Part shown: in pieces, positions 1 to 9,902 of the stretch
Position numbering within the stretch: the first letter of the stretch is position 1
Layout: each line of letters starts with the position of its first letter
NCBI GenBank assembly: GCA_902583075.1
Contig: CACHUN010000002.1
Span: 151,501-215,500 of the forward strand
Reading direction: 5' to 3'
Length of the DNA: 64,000 nucleotides
Origin: an uncultured Pelagibacteraceae bacterium
GTDB lineage: Bacteria > Pseudomonadota > Alphaproteobacteria > Pelagibacterales > Pelagibacteraceae
Program-made: the position numbers and the translations under genes
The notes under the pieces: generated by a model
What the model was told of the DNA's origin: nothing
Seen by the model: the letters and a program-made list of their open reading frames with translations, nothing else
Database searches by the model: none

Positions 1-291
1 AAAGAAGATCCAGTAATGCCAGGATGTTTGGGTTTGGATGCAATGTGGCAACTAGTTGGCTTTTACTTGGGTTGGCTTGGAAATCCTGGAAGAGGAAGAG
101 CTTTAGGAGTAAGCACAGTAAAGTTTACAGGAGAGGTTTTAAAAGATGTCAAAATGGCGACATATATTATTGATATGAAAAGAATATTGATTAAAGGTGA
201 AACAACAGTTGGACTAGCGAATGGTATTCTTCTTGCTGATGGAAAAAAAATATACTCTGCAGACAGTCTTAAAGTAGGATTATTTAAATAA
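1..291 (+). CDS. fabA: 3-hydroxyacyl-[ACP] dehydratase/isomerase FabA (3' part)
   Basis: Cytosolic FabA dehydrates 3-hydroxydecanoyl-ACP and isomerises the trans-2 product to cis-3, the branch point to unsaturated fatty acids. The frame is open from base 1, so the 5' end lies outside the window. The first visible residues ([15 protein letters not shown]) are the family active-site helix; by alignment the Asp at visible residue 13 is catalytic Asp84, and the catalytic His70 falls just before the window. About 96 residues are visible, ending in the typical LKVGLF tail. Its stop TAA shares one base with the fabB start (TAATG), so the two are probably translationally coupled. Assignment is near certain. 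Confidence 0.95.
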   Translation, partial: KEDPVMPGCLGLDAMWQLVGFYLGWLGNPGRGRALGVSTVKFTGEVLKDVKMATYIIDMKRILIKGETTVGLANGILLADGKKIYSADSLKVGLFK

Positions 292-1502
292 TGCGAAGAG
301 TGGTAATTACAGGTTTGGGAATTGTTTCATGTCTTGGGAATAATCAGGAAGAAGTTCATCAATCTTTATTAAATACTAAATCAGGAATTTCTTTTTCTGA
401 AGAATATAAAGAACACAATCTTAAAAGTCATATTCATGGAAAGCCTAACATCAAACTTGAGGATCATATAGATAGAAAAACAATTAGATTTATGGGTTCA
501 GGATCCGCTTACAATTATATTGCAATGAAAGAGGCGATTGAAGACTCTGGCTTAGAAGAAAGTGAAGTAAGTAATTTCAAAACAGGAATTGTAATGGGTT
601 CAGGTGGACCTTCAATTGAAAATGTTATTTTAGCGGCTGATAAAACTAGAGCTAAAACTCCAAAATTGATGGGACCTTTTATTGTACCAAGAACCATGGC
701 GAGTACCGCCTCAGCAACACTTGCTGTTCCTTTTAAAATTAAAGGGACAAACTATACAATGAGTTCAGCCTGCGCAACAAGTGGACACTGTATTGGAAAT
801 TCTATGGAACTTATTCAAATGGGTAAACAAGATATTGTTTTTGCAGGTGGTAGTGAAGAGATACACTGGGCAATGACTGCCATGTTTGATGCAATGACTG
901 CGTTATCTTCTAAGTATAACGATACTCCTGAAAAAGCTTCAAGGGCTTATGACAAAACTAGAGATGGCTTTGTAATTGCTGGAGGTGCAGGGGTTTTAGT
1001 TCTTGAGGAATATGAACACGCTAAAGCTCGAGGAGCTAAAATATACGCAGAATTAACAGGTTATGGAGCAACTTCAGATGGATATGATATGGTAGCGCCT
1101 TCTGGTGAAGGTGCAGTAAGATGTATGCAAATGGCAATGGCAACTTCAAAAAATAAAGTAGATTATATAAATACTCATGGAACTTCTACTCCAGTTGGAG
1201 ATATTACTGAATTGAATGCTGTTAAAGAAGCTTTTGGAAATGAAATTCCAAAGATTAGCTCAACTAAATCTTTATCAGGTCATCCGTTAGGAGCTGCATC
1301 AGTACATGAAGCAATATATTGTTTAATTATGATGAAAAATAACTTCATTACCGGGTCAGCTAACATAAGCGAAATGGATGAAGAGGCTAAAAAATTTCCA
1401 ATAGTCGCTAAAACAGAAACAGAAGCAACATTAAATACTGTAATGTCTAATAGTTTTGGTTTTGGTGGAACAAATGCAACTCTAGTATTTGAGAAAGTCT
1501 AA
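291..1502 (+). CDS. fabB: beta-ketoacyl-[ACP] synthase I FabB
   Basis: Condensing enzyme that elongates acyl-ACP, including the cis-unsaturated intermediate made by FabA. At 403 residues it is close to the E. coli length. The Cys-His-His triad is visible: Cys161 in SSACATSGH, His296 in NTHGTSTP and His331 in [13 protein letters not shown]. It is the middle gene of fabA-fabB-fabI; the start overlaps the fabA stop by one base and fabI begins three bases after its end. The same trio is common in alphaproteobacteria, usually behind an Irr/Fur-type regulator gene, which would lie outside the window here. Confidence 0.96.
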   Translation: MRRVVITGLGIVSCLGNNQEEVHQSLLNTKSGISFSEEYKEHNLKSHIHGKPNIKLEDHIDRKTIRFMGSGSAYNYIAMKEAIEDSGLEESEVSNFKTGIVMGSGGPSIENVILAADKTRAKTPKLMGPFIVPRTMASTASATLAVPFKIKGTNYTMSSACATSGHCIGNSMELIQMGKQDIVFAGGSEEIHWAMTAMFDAMTALSSKYNDTPEKASRAYDKTRDGFVIAGGAGVLVLEEYEHAKARGAKIYAELTGYGATSDGYDMVAPSGEGAVRCMQMAMATSKNKVDYINTHGTSTPVGDITELNAVKEAFGNEIPKISSTKSLSGHPLGAASVHEAIYCLIMMKNNFITGSANISEMDEEAKKFPIVAKTETEATLNTVMSNSFGFGGTNATLVFEKV

Positions 1503-1505
1503 CTT

Positions 1506-2291
1506 ATGTCTTTAATGAAAGGTAAAAAAGGACTGATAATGGGTGTTGCTAATGAAAGATCTATTGCATGGGGTATATCTCAGAAACTTTCAGAGGCAGG
1601 TGCTGAATTAGCTTTTACATATTTAGGTGATGCTCTTAAAAAAAGAGTGGTTCCTCTTGCAGAAAAACTAAGTTCTAATGTTACTTTTAGCTGCGATGTT
1701 GAAAAAAAAGAAGATGTAATAAAATTATTTGAGGATGTTAAGTCTCAATGGGGCGAGATAGACTTTGTAGTTCACGCAATTGCTTTTTCTGATAAATCTG
1801 AACTTTCAGGAGAATATCTAAATACTACAAGAGAAAATTTTTTAAGAAGTATGCTGATTTCGTGCTTTTCATTTACTGAAGTTGCAAAAGAAGCTTCAAA
1901 AGTCATGAAAAATGGTGGTAGCATGATTACACTTAGCTATGAGGCTAATAAAGCAATCCCTAATTACAATGTAATGGGTGTTTGTAAGGCAGCATTAGAA
2001 TCTAGTGTTAAGTACTTAGCTAGAGATTTAGGAGCTAAAGGAATACGGGTGAATGCAATAAGTGCAGGGCCAATAAAGACATTGGCTGCTTCAGCCATTG
2101 GAGATGCAAAATTTTTATATAAATGGAATGCTGATCACTCTTTTTTAAAAAGGAATGTAGATAATATCGATGTTGGAAACTCAGCATTATATCTTTTAAG
2201 CGATATGGCAGGTGGTGTTACAGGTGAAATTCACTATGTTGATGCTGGTTACAATAAAGTAGGTATGCCAGATCCAAAAAATATATCTTAA
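1506..2291 (+). CDS. fabI: enoyl-[ACP] reductase (NADH) FabI
   Basis: Reduces trans-2-enoyl-ACP in the last step of each fatty-acid elongation round; SDR-fold cytosolic enzyme. The N-terminal GVANERSIAWGI stretch is the FabI nucleotide-binding loop. The catalytic Tyr/Lys are in PNYNVMGVCKAALES (Tyr154, Lys161), with a second conserved Tyr at 145. Length (261) fits the family. It closes the fabA-fabB-fabI operon. FabI is the target of triclosan-type inhibitors in other bacteria; nothing here indicates resistance. Confidence 0.95.
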   Translation: MSLMKGKKGLIMGVANERSIAWGISQKLSEAGAELAFTYLGDALKKRVVPLAEKLSSNVTFSCDVEKKEDVIKLFEDVKSQWGEIDFVVHAIAFSDKSELSGEYLNTTRENFLRSMLISCFSFTEVAKEASKVMKNGGSMITLSYEANKAIPNYNVMGVCKAALESSVKYLARDLGAKGIRVNAISAGPIKTLAASAIGDAKFLYKWNADHSFLKRNVDNIDVGNSALYLLSDMAGGVTGEIHYVDAGYNKVGMPDPKNIS

Positions 2292-2303
2292 AATTTTATC
2301 ATT

Positions 2304-2453
2304 ATGTTAATTTTAGTTTGGTTTGTAGTTTGTATAATATTTATTTTTGTTCAATTAATTCTAGAGGGTTCTGGTCATGCACTAGAAGTTTTTGCCCTAT
2401 TGACTGCAATAGCTTTATTCTTGATAAATAAGCTTGGGAAAAAAAATAAATAA
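2304..2453 (+). CDS. small hydrophobic membrane protein (49 aa), unknown function
   Basis: Unrecognised short gene fitting the gap between fabI (12 bases upstream) and msrB (16 bases downstream), same strand. The ATG at 2304 opens a 49-residue frame with a hydrophobic N-terminal helix (VWFVVCIIFIFVQLIL), a short polar turn (EGSGHALE), a second hydrophobic helix and a Lys/Asn-rich tail, so a two-helix hairpin with both ends probably cytoplasmic. There is no clear Shine-Dalgarno sequence. Support is the tight fit and the membrane-like composition; without homologues a chance frame is possible. Confidence 0.5.
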   Translation: MLILVWFVVCIIFIFVQLILEGSGHALEVFALLTAIALFLINKLGKKNK

Positions 2454-2469
2454 CTAATAAATAATTGTT

Positions 2470-2961
2470 GTGAGAAGAAAGTTTTTGAAAATTACTGGGG
2501 CTTCTATATTAAGTTTCATATTTTATCCGTTAACATCTTTAGCAAATAACATAGTTGGTTTTAAAAAAAAATTAAAGAAAGATGAGAGTGAATACAATAT
2601 AATTAATCCTGATCTTACAAATGAGCAAAAAATAATAATGTTTGAAGAGGGTACTGAACGTGCAGGTACTAGTGAATTAAATTATGAGAAAAGAAAAGGA
2701 TCTTATCATTGTGCTAATTGTGGTGTGAAACTATTTGAGTCCACTGCAAAATTTGATAGTGGAACTGGGTGGCCATCATTCACTGAGGCAATACCAGGCG
2801 CGTTTGTAACAAAAACTGATTATTCTTTTGGCATGAAGAGGACTGAATATAGCTGTGCAAATTGTGGCGCTCATCACGGCCATGTATTCAATGATGGTCC
2901 AGATGGTGGAAAAAGATATTGTAGCAATGGTCTTTGCTTGCTTTTTATCCCAGAAAGTTAG
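2470..2961 (+). CDS. msrB: peptide-methionine (R)-S-oxide reductase MsrB, exported
   Basis: Reduces methionine-R-sulfoxide in proteins. The domain spans about residues 50-163: two CANC zinc sites, the SGTGWPSF substrate motif, HHGHVF, and catalytic Cys151 in RYCSNG. The GTG-started N-terminus carries RRKFLK followed by a hydrophobic stretch, resembling a twin-arginine export signal (or signal anchor), so it probably protects periplasmic or membrane-facing proteins. The C-terminal LCLLFIPES has a Cys where other MsrBs usually have a small residue. It follows the fab operon and converges with the next gene three bases later. Confidence 0.9.
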   Translation: MRRKFLKITGASILSFIFYPLTSLANNIVGFKKKLKKDESEYNIINPDLTNEQKIIMFEEGTERAGTSELNYEKRKGSYHCANCGVKLFESTAKFDSGTGWPSFTEAIPGAFVTKTDYSFGMKRTEYSCANCGAHHGHVFNDGPDGGKRYCSNGLCLLFIPES

Positions 2962-2964
2962 TAA

Positions 2965-3345
2965 TTATATTTTTCTAATATAACCAACATTAGTAGTCTT
3001 AAAATGCTTGAAAGGGATATTTGTATCTTTTATTGCCTTGATAGTCTCTTCCGTAATATTTCCATAGACCTCTATTTCGAATCTATCCGCAATTTTGTTG
3101 TGCTTTTCAACATAAGCTTGGACTGGGGCATTATTAAGATGATGCAGCATAGCTTCACTATTTCGATAAACTTCACTCCAAGTAAATTCTAAAGGATCAG
3201 TTGGATCTTGATCGAAAGTATGAATAAGCATGTCTGGCTCTGAAGCATTAACAGCCTCATCAGCTTCTTTTGCTATCCTGAGATACTCTTCAACCTTACC
3301 CTCTTTAACGCGTATTCTTGCAATTAAAATAAATGGGTTGGACAT
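2965..3345 (-). CDS. antibiotic biosynthesis monooxygenase (ABM)-domain protein
   Basis: A 126-residue protein with one ferredoxin-like ABM fold: an N-terminal strand FILIARIRVKEGKVEEYLRIAKE, then FTWSEVYRNSEAMLHHLNNAPVQAYVEK, the usual ABM core where a helix follows the acidic strand. The family includes small cofactor-free oxygenases, heme-degrading proteins and YgiN-like quinol monooxygenases; the substrate cannot be predicted. The IsdG heme-ligand pattern is not evident. It starts four bases after the pnp stop, so it is probably the last gene of the nusA-pnp operon. Function beyond the fold is unknown. Confidence 0.75.
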   Translation of the reverse strand: MSNPFILIARIRVKEGKVEEYLRIAKEADEAVNASEPDMLIHTFDQDPTDPLEFTWSEVYRNSEAMLHHLNNAPVQAYVEKHNKIADRFEIEVYGNITEETIKAIKDTNIPFKHFKTTNVGYIRKI

Positions 3346-3349
3346 TTAT

Positions 3350-5422
3350 CTAAATAGCGGCCTGCTTTATAGATAATTTAACTTTTCCTCTATCAAATCC
3401 AATAACTTTTACTTTTACTTCGTCACCTTCTTTGACAACATCTGTTACTTTGGCAACTCTTTTATCTGCAAGCTCAGAAATGTGAACAAGTCCATCTTGT
3501 TTTCCTAAGAAATTAACAAAAGCACCAAATTCCATAATTTTCATAACTTTTCCATTATAAATTTTGTTTAACTCAGCTTTTGCTGTTATGTCTTTAATCA
3601 TTTGCATAGCAATATTTCTAGACTCCTCATCTGGAGCAGCAACTGTAACTACACCTTCATCATTTACATCAACTTTAGCACCAGATTTTTCGACAATTTC
3701 TCTAATTGTTGCTCCACCTTTTCCAATCACAGCAGCTATATCTTTTTTATCAACAGTTATTTTTTCCATTTTCGGAGTATGTTTTCCAACATCATCTCTA
3801 GATTTGTCTAATGCTTTATTCATTTCACCCAAAATATGAATTCTACCCTCTTTTGCTTGATTTAAAGCCTGCTCCATAATTTCAAATGTAATTCCAGTTA
3901 TTTTAATATCCATTTGTAAAGATGTAATTCCATCTTTAGTTCCTGCAACTTTAAAATCCATATCTCCAAGATGATCTTCATCACCAAGAATATCTGATAG
4001 TACAGAGAAATCCTCACCTTCTTTGATTAAACCCATTGCAATTCCAGCAACTGGCTCTTTAATCGGAACACCTGCATCCATAAGAGCAAGTGAAGTTCCA
4101 CAAACAGTTGCCATTGAAGATGAACCGTTAGACTCAGTTATTTCTGATACAATCCTAAATGTATAGGGAAAACTTTCCTTTGATGGAAGTGAAGAGTTAA
4201 TTGCTCTCCATGCTAATTTACCATGACCTATCTCTCTTCTACCTGTTCCAATCCTTCCTGTTTCACCAACTGAGAATGGAGGAAAATTATAGTGTAACAT
4301 AAATCTCTCTTTTTGAAGACCATCTAAACTCTCTATTCTTTGTTCATCATCTGAGGTTCCAAGTGTAGTAGTTACAATAGCCTGCGTTTCTCCTCTAGTA
4401 AATAAAGCTGAACCATGAACTCTAGGTAATATTCCGACTTCACACATAATTGGTCTTACATCTGCTAGACCTCTTCCATCAATACGATTTTTATTTTTGA
4501 GAATATCAGTTCTTACAATGGATTTTTCTAAATTTTTAAGTTGAGAATTTACATCTAAATCAGTGTAAGCTTCATTCTCTACATATAAATTTTTAGCCTT
4601 TTCAGTAATTTGGGAAATTTGATTTGATCTATCTTGCTTATCTGTTGTAGAGAAAGCCTTTTTTAAATCCTCAGTAAATTCTTCTTCTAATTTCTTTTTC
4701 ACTTCAGATAAATCTTTCTTCTCAACTGTCCATTCAGGCTTTCTACATTCTTTTGCAAGTTCTTCAATCATTTCTATTATTGGAACGAAACCTTCGTGTC
4801 CAAATTTAACAGCATTCAACATTTCTTCTTCAGTCAAACCATTTGCTTCGGACTCAACCATTAAAACTGCATCTTTTGTTCCTGCTACAACTAAATCTAA
4901 TTTAGATTTCTCTAATTCAGTCTTTGATGGATTTAGGACATATTTTCCTTCAATAAAACCAACTCTGGAAGCTCCCACAGGGCCCATAAATGGCATTCCT
5001 GATATTGCCAAGGCAGCAGAAGAGGCGATGATAGATAAAATATCTGCTTCATTTTCTTTATCATAGGATATTACTGTTGGTAACAGTTGCACTTCATTTT
5101 TAAATTCATCAGGAAACAAAGGTCTGATAGGTCTATCGATTAATCTTGAGATCAAAGTTTCACTTTCAGTTGGTCTTGCCTCTCTTTTAAAATAACCACC
5201 TGGAATTTTACCAGCTGCATAATATTTTTCTTGGTAATTCACTGATAAAGGGAAATAATCCATATCTGGATTTACTTTTTTTGCACCAACTACTGTTGCT
5301 AAAACGACTGTTTCTCCACATTGAGCTATAATTGCTCCATCTGCTTGTCTTGCTATTTTTCCTGTCTCTAAACTTATTTTTTTTCCACTTACTTCTATTT
5401 CTTTTTTTACTAATTTAAACAT
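3350..5422 (-). CDS. pnp: polynucleotide phosphorylase
   Basis: Phosphorolytic 3'-5' exoribonuclease and degradosome-type RNA turnover enzyme. All family parts are present in 690 residues: first RNase PH domain (about 1-220), helical linker, second RNase PH domain (about 310-540) with catalytic Asp residues in [18 protein letters not shown] domain ([18 protein letters not shown]) and C-terminal S1 domain ([18 protein letters not shown]). It starts immediately after the rpsO stop, the usual rpsO-pnp pairing. In other bacteria this junction is processed by RNase III; the short overlap here leaves no room for a long intergenic hairpin. Confidence 0.97.
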   Translation of the reverse strand: MFKLVKKEIEVSGKKISLETGKIARQADGAIIAQCGETVVLATVVGAKKVNPDMDYFPLSVNYQEKYYAAGKIPGGYFKREARPTESETLISRLIDRPIRPLFPDEFKNEVQLLPTVISYDKENEADILSIIASSAALAISGMPFMGPVGASRVGFIEGKYVLNPSKTELEKSKLDLVVAGTKDAVLMVESEANGLTEEEMLNAVKFGHEGFVPIIEMIEELAKECRKPEWTVEKKDLSEVKKKLEEEFTEDLKKAFSTTDKQDRSNQISQITEKAKNLYVENEAYTDLDVNSQLKNLEKSIVRTDILKNKNRIDGRGLADVRPIMCEVGILPRVHGSALFTRGETQAIVTTTLGTSDDEQRIESLDGLQKERFMLHYNFPPFSVGETGRIGTGRREIGHGKLAWRAINSSLPSKESFPYTFRIVSEITESNGSSSMATVCGTSLALMDAGVPIKEPVAGIAMGLIKEGEDFSVLSDILGDEDHLGDMDFKVAGTKDGITSLQMDIKITGITFEIMEQALNQAKEGRIHILGEMNKALDKSRDDVGKHTPKMEKITVDKKDIAAVIGKGGATIREIVEKSGAKVDVNDEGVVTVAAPDEESRNIAMQMIKDITAKAELNKIYNGKVMKIMEFGAFVNFLGKQDGLVHISELADKRVAKVTDVVKEGDEVKVKVIGFDRGKVKLSIKQAAI

Positions 5423-5671
5423 TTATTTCCTTAAATTTAATTTTGTTAACACCACTTTATAAGTGTCCATATTATTTTTCTTTAAATAGTCTAATAATTT
5501 TTTTCTTCTATTTACTGCTCTCAAAAGGCCTACAGAAGAATGTTTATCCTTTTTGAATTGTTTAATGTGTTTCGATAGACTCTCAATTTTTCCAGTCAAT
5601 TGAGCAATCTGAACTTCGGAAGATCCAGTATCTTTATCATGAATTTGAAGTTCCTTTATTTTTTCTTTCAT
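5423..5671 (-). CDS. rpsO: 30S ribosomal protein S15
   Basis: Primary rRNA-binding protein of the 30S platform. The 82-residue product is slightly shorter than the usual 88-89 because the N-terminal helix is trimmed, but the diagnostic DTGSSEVQIAQLTGKI and GLLRAVNRRKKLLDYLKK blocks are intact. The ATG at 5671 is preceded by an AAGGAAA ribosome binding site. It lies between rbfA and pnp; the truB gene that normally precedes rpsO in proteobacteria is absent, with only eight bases between the rbfA stop and this start. Confidence 0.97.
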   Translation of the reverse strand: MKEKIKELQIHDKDTGSSEVQIAQLTGKIESLSKHIKQFKKDKHSSVGLLRAVNRRKKLLDYLKKNNMDTYKVVLTKLNLRK

Positions 5672-5679
5672 TTTTTTCC

Positions 5680-6045
5680 TTATTTATTTGTTTGTTTAAT
5701 TAAATTTTCTATTTTTTCTGCATAATCAAAAGAGTCATCTTTTACAAAAAAAAGCTTTGGCAAAAACTTCATAATAATTTTCTTAGACAAAACTTTTCTA
5801 ATCATAAATGAAGATATTTTTAATTTTTCTATAATTTCTTCTGAATTTTTTCCTCCCAGAGGCATGACAAAAATTTTTGCTGTTTTTAGATCAGGTGACA
5901 TTCTAACTTCAGTAACAGTAATTTCTTTAGTTGATAAATTTGGTATTTTAGCTTCATCTCTTATAAAAAGATTTCCTAAAGCCTGTTTTATCATTTCACC
6001 AACTCTCAATTGTCTCTGTGTAACTGGTTTGCCCAAATTTTTCAT
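5680..6045 (-). CDS. rbfA: ribosome-binding factor A
   Basis: Small KH-fold factor for late maturation of the 30S subunit (16S 5' end). The 121-residue product has the RbfA signature VTQRQLRVGEMIKQALG at the N-terminus and VTEVRMSPDLKTAKIFV in the core; the C-terminal extension is short. The start ATG directly abuts the infB stop, so it is co-translated with IF-2. Confidence 0.93.
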   Translation of the reverse strand: MKNLGKPVTQRQLRVGEMIKQALGNLFIRDEAKIPNLSTKEITVTEVRMSPDLKTAKIFVMPLGGKNSEEIIEKLKISSFMIRKVLSKKIIMKFLPKLFFVKDDSFDYAEKIENLIKQTNK

Positions 6046-8277
6046 TTAAATTGTTCTTTCAGTTATTGTCGAATTATAAACCTCTATAATATCTTTTTTT
6101 TGGTAATCAGCGAAATCTTTCAAGGTTATCCCACATTCCAAACCTGCTGAAACCTGTTTAGTTTGATCTTTTTCTCTGAATATTGAACCGATTTTACCAT
6201 TAAATATTATTGTCCCGTCTCTAATTATCCTTGCATTTGAATTTTGGGTTATTTCTCCCTCAACTACTTTTGATCCTGCTACTTTACCAACTTTTGAAAC
6301 CTTAAATATTTCAAGTATTTCTGCACTTCCAGTGATTTTTTCTTCTACATCGGGTGAAAGTAGGCCTGCCATCTTACCTTTGATAAAATCTAAAACTTCA
6401 TAAATAATATTAAACGATGAAATTGAAATTTTTTCTTGTTCAGCTCTTTTTTTTGCTTCTTTACTAGGCTTTACATTAAAAGCTATTATTACTGCTTTTG
6501 ATGCTTTTGCCAAAGTAACATCAGTTTCTGTTACCATACCTATGTCAGATAGAAGTATTTTTGGTTTGACCTCTTCATGCTTGATTTGGTCAATAGCATT
6601 TTTAATTGCTTCAGATGATCCATGTACATCTGATTTAACAATTATATTTAGCTCCTCTGAAATTGAGTTTTGAAAAGCTGAGTCTTGAGTAACAAAATTA
6701 AGTGGTATTTTTTCATCTTTTGCCTCTTGAACTCTAGCCTCGCATAAAGATTTTGCCTCTTTTTCATTAGCTAAAACTATAAAATCGTCACCAGATTTTG
6801 CTGCTCCATTTATACCAATTATTTCTATTGGAGTGGCTGGTTCTGCAATTTCAATATTTTTTCCATTATCATTAATTATTGCTCTTATTTTTCCCCATTT
6901 CAATCCACTAACAAAGTAGTCACCCTTTCTAAGAGTACCAGCAGTAATAATTACGTTTGCGACTGGTCCACGTCCAATATCTATTTTTGACTCTAAGACT
7001 ATCCCTTTTGCATTTGTTTCAAAATCAGTTTTTAAATCTAGTAATTCTGCCTGTAACAATATTGCCTCAACTAGCTTGTCTAAGTTATGTTTAGTCTTAG
7101 TAGAAATTTCAACCATTAAAGTATCTCCTGATAAATCTTCTGCAATTAATTCATATTCTAATAATTGATTTTTTATTTTAAGTGGGTCTGATTCTGGTAA
7201 GTCACACTTATTTATAGCCACAACTATCGGCACCTTTGCAGCCTTTGCATGTTTAATAGACTCAATTGTTTGTGGCTTAACACCGTCGTCAGCTGCAACA
7301 ACCAATATAACTATATCCGTTAATTTAGATCCTCTAGCTCTCATCTCTGTAAATGCGGCGTGACCTGGGGTATCTATGAATGTGATTTTGTTATCTTGAT
7401 AATTGATTTGATAAGCACCTATATGTTGAGTTATCCCGCCAAATTCTCCTGAAACCACATTAGCCTGTCTCAAAACATCCAATACTGATGTCTTTCCATG
7501 ATCAACATGTCCCATAACTGTTACGATTGGTGGCCGATTTTGCAAATTTTCAGATTTTACTTCTTTAATTTTTTCAATTATTTCCTCAGCTTTTTTTTCA
7601 CGTATTGGATTGTGACCAAATTCTTTTACTAAGTATTCAGCAGTGTCTGAATCAATAGTGTGATTTATAGTTACTGTTACTCCCATACCGAGCAAATGCT
7701 TAATGATACTGCTTGATTGCTCTGCCATTCTATTAGCAAGTTCTCTTATTGTTATAATTTCAGGAAGGTTGACATCTCTGGTTACTTGCTGAAGGTTATC
7801 TTTGCTGTATTTATTATCTTTATAGTCTTCTTGATTTAAACTTCGATTTTCTTTTTGTTTGGCCCTTTTTAAAGATGCCAAACTTCTTGACTTTGCTTCT
7901 GCATGATCTTCACTCAGTGCCCTTGAAATAGTTAATTTCAATTCTCTTTTTTTGCCACCAAGCTTATTAGGTTTATTTTCTTTTTGAGTAGTTTCACCCT
8001 TTAGTCTTCTAGTGGCTCTTTGCTCAGCCAATTTCCTTTTTTCAAAATCCGAGGAGGGTTGTGGGGAGGGTCTATTAAAATTATTTGGTTTTATTGATGT
8101 ATTGCTACTTGATTTAAAATTATTATTTTGTCGAGAAAATTGAGACTTTCCTCCAAACTTCAAGCTTTTTTTTTCTATAACAACAGTATTTTTGGATTTC
8201 GATTTAGCCTGCTCTATACTATTTAAAGTTTTTTTTGAACTTCCTGATATTGATAACTTTAATTTTTTTTTTTCCAT
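6046..8277 (-). CDS. infB: translation initiation factor IF-2
   Basis: GTPase that positions initiator tRNA and promotes subunit joining. The 743 residues divide into a Lys/Gln/Ser-rich disordered N-terminus (about 1-165), an IF2N helix domain (LPEIITIRELANRMAEQSS), the G domain with GHVDHGKT (near residue 255), DTPGHAAF and NKCD, then domains II-IV. The shortened, low-complexity N-terminus fits a streamlined genome. It is ten bases downstream of nusA; the ylxR gene usually found between them in alphaproteobacteria is absent. Confidence 0.97.
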   Translation of the reverse strand: MEKKKLKLSISGSSKKTLNSIEQAKSKSKNTVVIEKKSLKFGGKSQFSRQNNNFKSSSNTSIKPNNFNRPSPQPSSDFEKRKLAEQRATRRLKGETTQKENKPNKLGGKKRELKLTISRALSEDHAEAKSRSLASLKRAKQKENRSLNQEDYKDNKYSKDNLQQVTRDVNLPEIITIRELANRMAEQSSSIIKHLLGMGVTVTINHTIDSDTAEYLVKEFGHNPIREKKAEEIIEKIKEVKSENLQNRPPIVTVMGHVDHGKTSVLDVLRQANVVSGEFGGITQHIGAYQINYQDNKITFIDTPGHAAFTEMRARGSKLTDIVILVVAADDGVKPQTIESIKHAKAAKVPIVVAINKCDLPESDPLKIKNQLLEYELIAEDLSGDTLMVEISTKTKHNLDKLVEAILLQAELLDLKTDFETNAKGIVLESKIDIGRGPVANVIITAGTLRKGDYFVSGLKWGKIRAIINDNGKNIEIAEPATPIEIIGINGAAKSGDDFIVLANEKEAKSLCEARVQEAKDEKIPLNFVTQDSAFQNSISEELNIIVKSDVHGSSEAIKNAIDQIKHEEVKPKILLSDIGMVTETDVTLAKASKAVIIAFNVKPSKEAKKRAEQEKISISSFNIIYEVLDFIKGKMAGLLSPDVEEKITGSAEILEIFKVSKVGKVAGSKVVEGEITQNSNARIIRDGTIIFNGKIGSIFREKDQTKQVSAGLECGITLKDFADYQKKDIIEVYNSTITERTI

Positions 8278-8287
8278 TTTCCATCTT

Positions 8288-9841
8288 TCAATCTTTGTAA
8301 ATTTTATCTCTTGCTGTCATAATTAAATTATCAGCTTCTTGCTTAGATAATGCAAAGTCTTCTAAATATCCTTTAATTTTTACTCTCTCTCCTTTAATAA
8401 TATCATAAGTGCCTGTAAGTTCATCTGAAGCTAAATCTGCTAAATCTATTAAAGTCAAAATTTTTTGTTCTCCTAGGGTCACCAACATTCCAGGAGTTAA
8501 ACCTTCATGATTTATTAAATCATTTTGTACACCTAGATCTTTTATTCTTTTTGATATTTCTTCTTGGTCTTTTTCATAAAATTCCTTTGCTCTTTCAATA
8601 AGTTCTTTAGCAGTATCTTCTTCTATACCTTCTATTTTCAAAAGTGCTTCAGGTGAACTATCTTTTATATCATCGATTGTGGAAAAACCTTCAGCAACTA
8701 AAAGTTGGCCTAATGTTTCATCAAGTTCTAGATTTTTTACAATATTGTCTGTTTTTTCTTTAAATTCTGATTGCCTTCTTTCAGAGTCTTCTTGCTCCGT
8801 CATTATATTTATTTCATAATTTAGTAATTTTGTTGCTAATCTTACATTTTGGCCTCTTCTTCCAATAGCTTTACTTAAGTTTTCCTCAGTTAATATTACA
8901 TCTAATTTTTTTGCTTCATTGTCAACATTTACTCTTTGAACCTCAGCAGGTGAAAGAGCGTTAGCAACAACTATGGCTGGATCATCAGACCAATTTACAA
9001 TATCTATTTTTTCTCCCTGAAGTTCATTTACTACTGCTTGAACTCTACTACCCCTCATACCCACGCACGCTCCAACAGGATCTAATGAGGTATCTATTGC
9101 TTTCACACAAATTTTTGCTCTACTGCCAGGGTCTCTAGATGAAGATTTAATTTCAATTAAACCATCATAAATCTCTGGAACCTCTTGAATAAATAACTTA
9201 TCCATAAATTTTGGATGTGCTCTAGATAAAAATATTTGCTGACCTCTAGGTTCTCTTCTTACGTCGAGGCAATATGCTTTTACCCTATCACCAGCCTTAA
9301 TGTTCTCTCTTGGTATCATTTCATTTTTTTGAATTATTGCCTCGGTTCTTCCTAAATCAACTATAACATTTCCAAACTCTAGTCTTTTAACAATCCCGCT
9401 TAAAATTGTATCTTTCTTATCAATAAAGTCATTATATTGTCTCTCTCTCTCAGCCTCTCTCACATTAAAACTTATTACTTGTTTTGCAGTTTGAGCCGCT
9501 ATTCTTCCAAAATCGAACGAAGGCAAAGGTTGTAATACCTCATCACCAATTTTTTTATCTTTATTAATTTGATTAAGTTTAATTGCATCATTAAGGGTAA
9601 TCTCTATGTTTGAGTTTTCTGGTTTTTCAACAATTAACAATTTTCTGAATATGCCTATATCTCCATTATCTCTATTTATCTCTACTTTGATTTCATTATC
9701 TGATCCAAACTTTGATTTTGCAGCTTTTGCTATACCCGTCTCCATAGATCCTATTATAAGTTCTTTATCAATAGATTTCTCCAATGCAACAGCCTCTGCT
9801 ATTCGAAGTAATTCAAGTTTATCAGATCTTCTATTTAACAT
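8288..9841 (-). CDS. nusA: transcription termination/antitermination protein NusA
   Basis: RNA polymerase-binding factor for pausing, intrinsic termination and rRNA antitermination. Domain order is normal: N-terminal polymerase-binding domain (1-125), S1 (about 130-200), two KH domains (ACVGMRGSRVQAVVNEL; IGRRGQNVRLATKLL) and C-terminal helix-hairpin repeats (residues about 370-515). The ATG at 9841 (MLNRRSDKLELL) is chosen over upstream in-frame GTG/TTG codons because a GGTG ribosome-binding motif lies nine bases before it, and the upstream codons run into the terminator U-tract at 9855-9863. The usual upstream rimP gene is missing. Confidence 0.95.
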   Translation of the reverse strand: MLNRRSDKLELLRIAEAVALEKSIDKELIIGSMETGIAKAAKSKFGSDNEIKVEINRDNGDIGIFRKLLIVEKPENSNIEITLNDAIKLNQINKDKKIGDEVLQPLPSFDFGRIAAQTAKQVISFNVREAERERQYNDFIDKKDTILSGIVKRLEFGNVIVDLGRTEAIIQKNEMIPRENIKAGDRVKAYCLDVRREPRGQQIFLSRAHPKFMDKLFIQEVPEIYDGLIEIKSSSRDPGSRAKICVKAIDTSLDPVGACVGMRGSRVQAVVNELQGEKIDIVNWSDDPAIVVANALSPAEVQRVNVDNEAKKLDVILTEENLSKAIGRRGQNVRLATKLLNYEINIMTEQEDSERRQSEFKEKTDNIVKNLELDETLGQLLVAEGFSTIDDIKDSSPEALLKIEGIEEDTAKELIERAKEFYEKDQEEISKRIKDLGVQNDLINHEGLTPGMLVTLGEQKILTLIDLADLASDELTGTYDIIKGERVKIKGYLEDFALSKQEADNLIMTARDKIYKD

Positions 9842-9854
9842 AATTTTTTTCACC

Positions 9855-9881
9855 AAAAAAAAATGGGCCTAAGCCCATTTT
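9855..9881 (-). terminator. intrinsic terminator after metK, within the nusA leader
   Basis: Perfect 9-bp stem AAAATGGGC / GCCCATTTT (9860-9868 with 9873-9881) around a four-base loop. On the minus strand it is followed by an uninterrupted run of nine T (opposite 9855-9863). It ends the metK operon. Because a promoter-like sequence lies between metK and this hairpin, it may also act as an attenuator for nusA. Confidence 0.88.
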
Positions 9882-9902
9882 AAAATTTCAACGATGGAAT
9901 GA

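Noticed and set aside
3564..3839. Open frames on the strand opposite pnp, infB, dnaK, hslU and other genes
   Set aside because: They lie wholly within well-identified genes, have no recognisable domains and mirror the codon pattern of the real gene.
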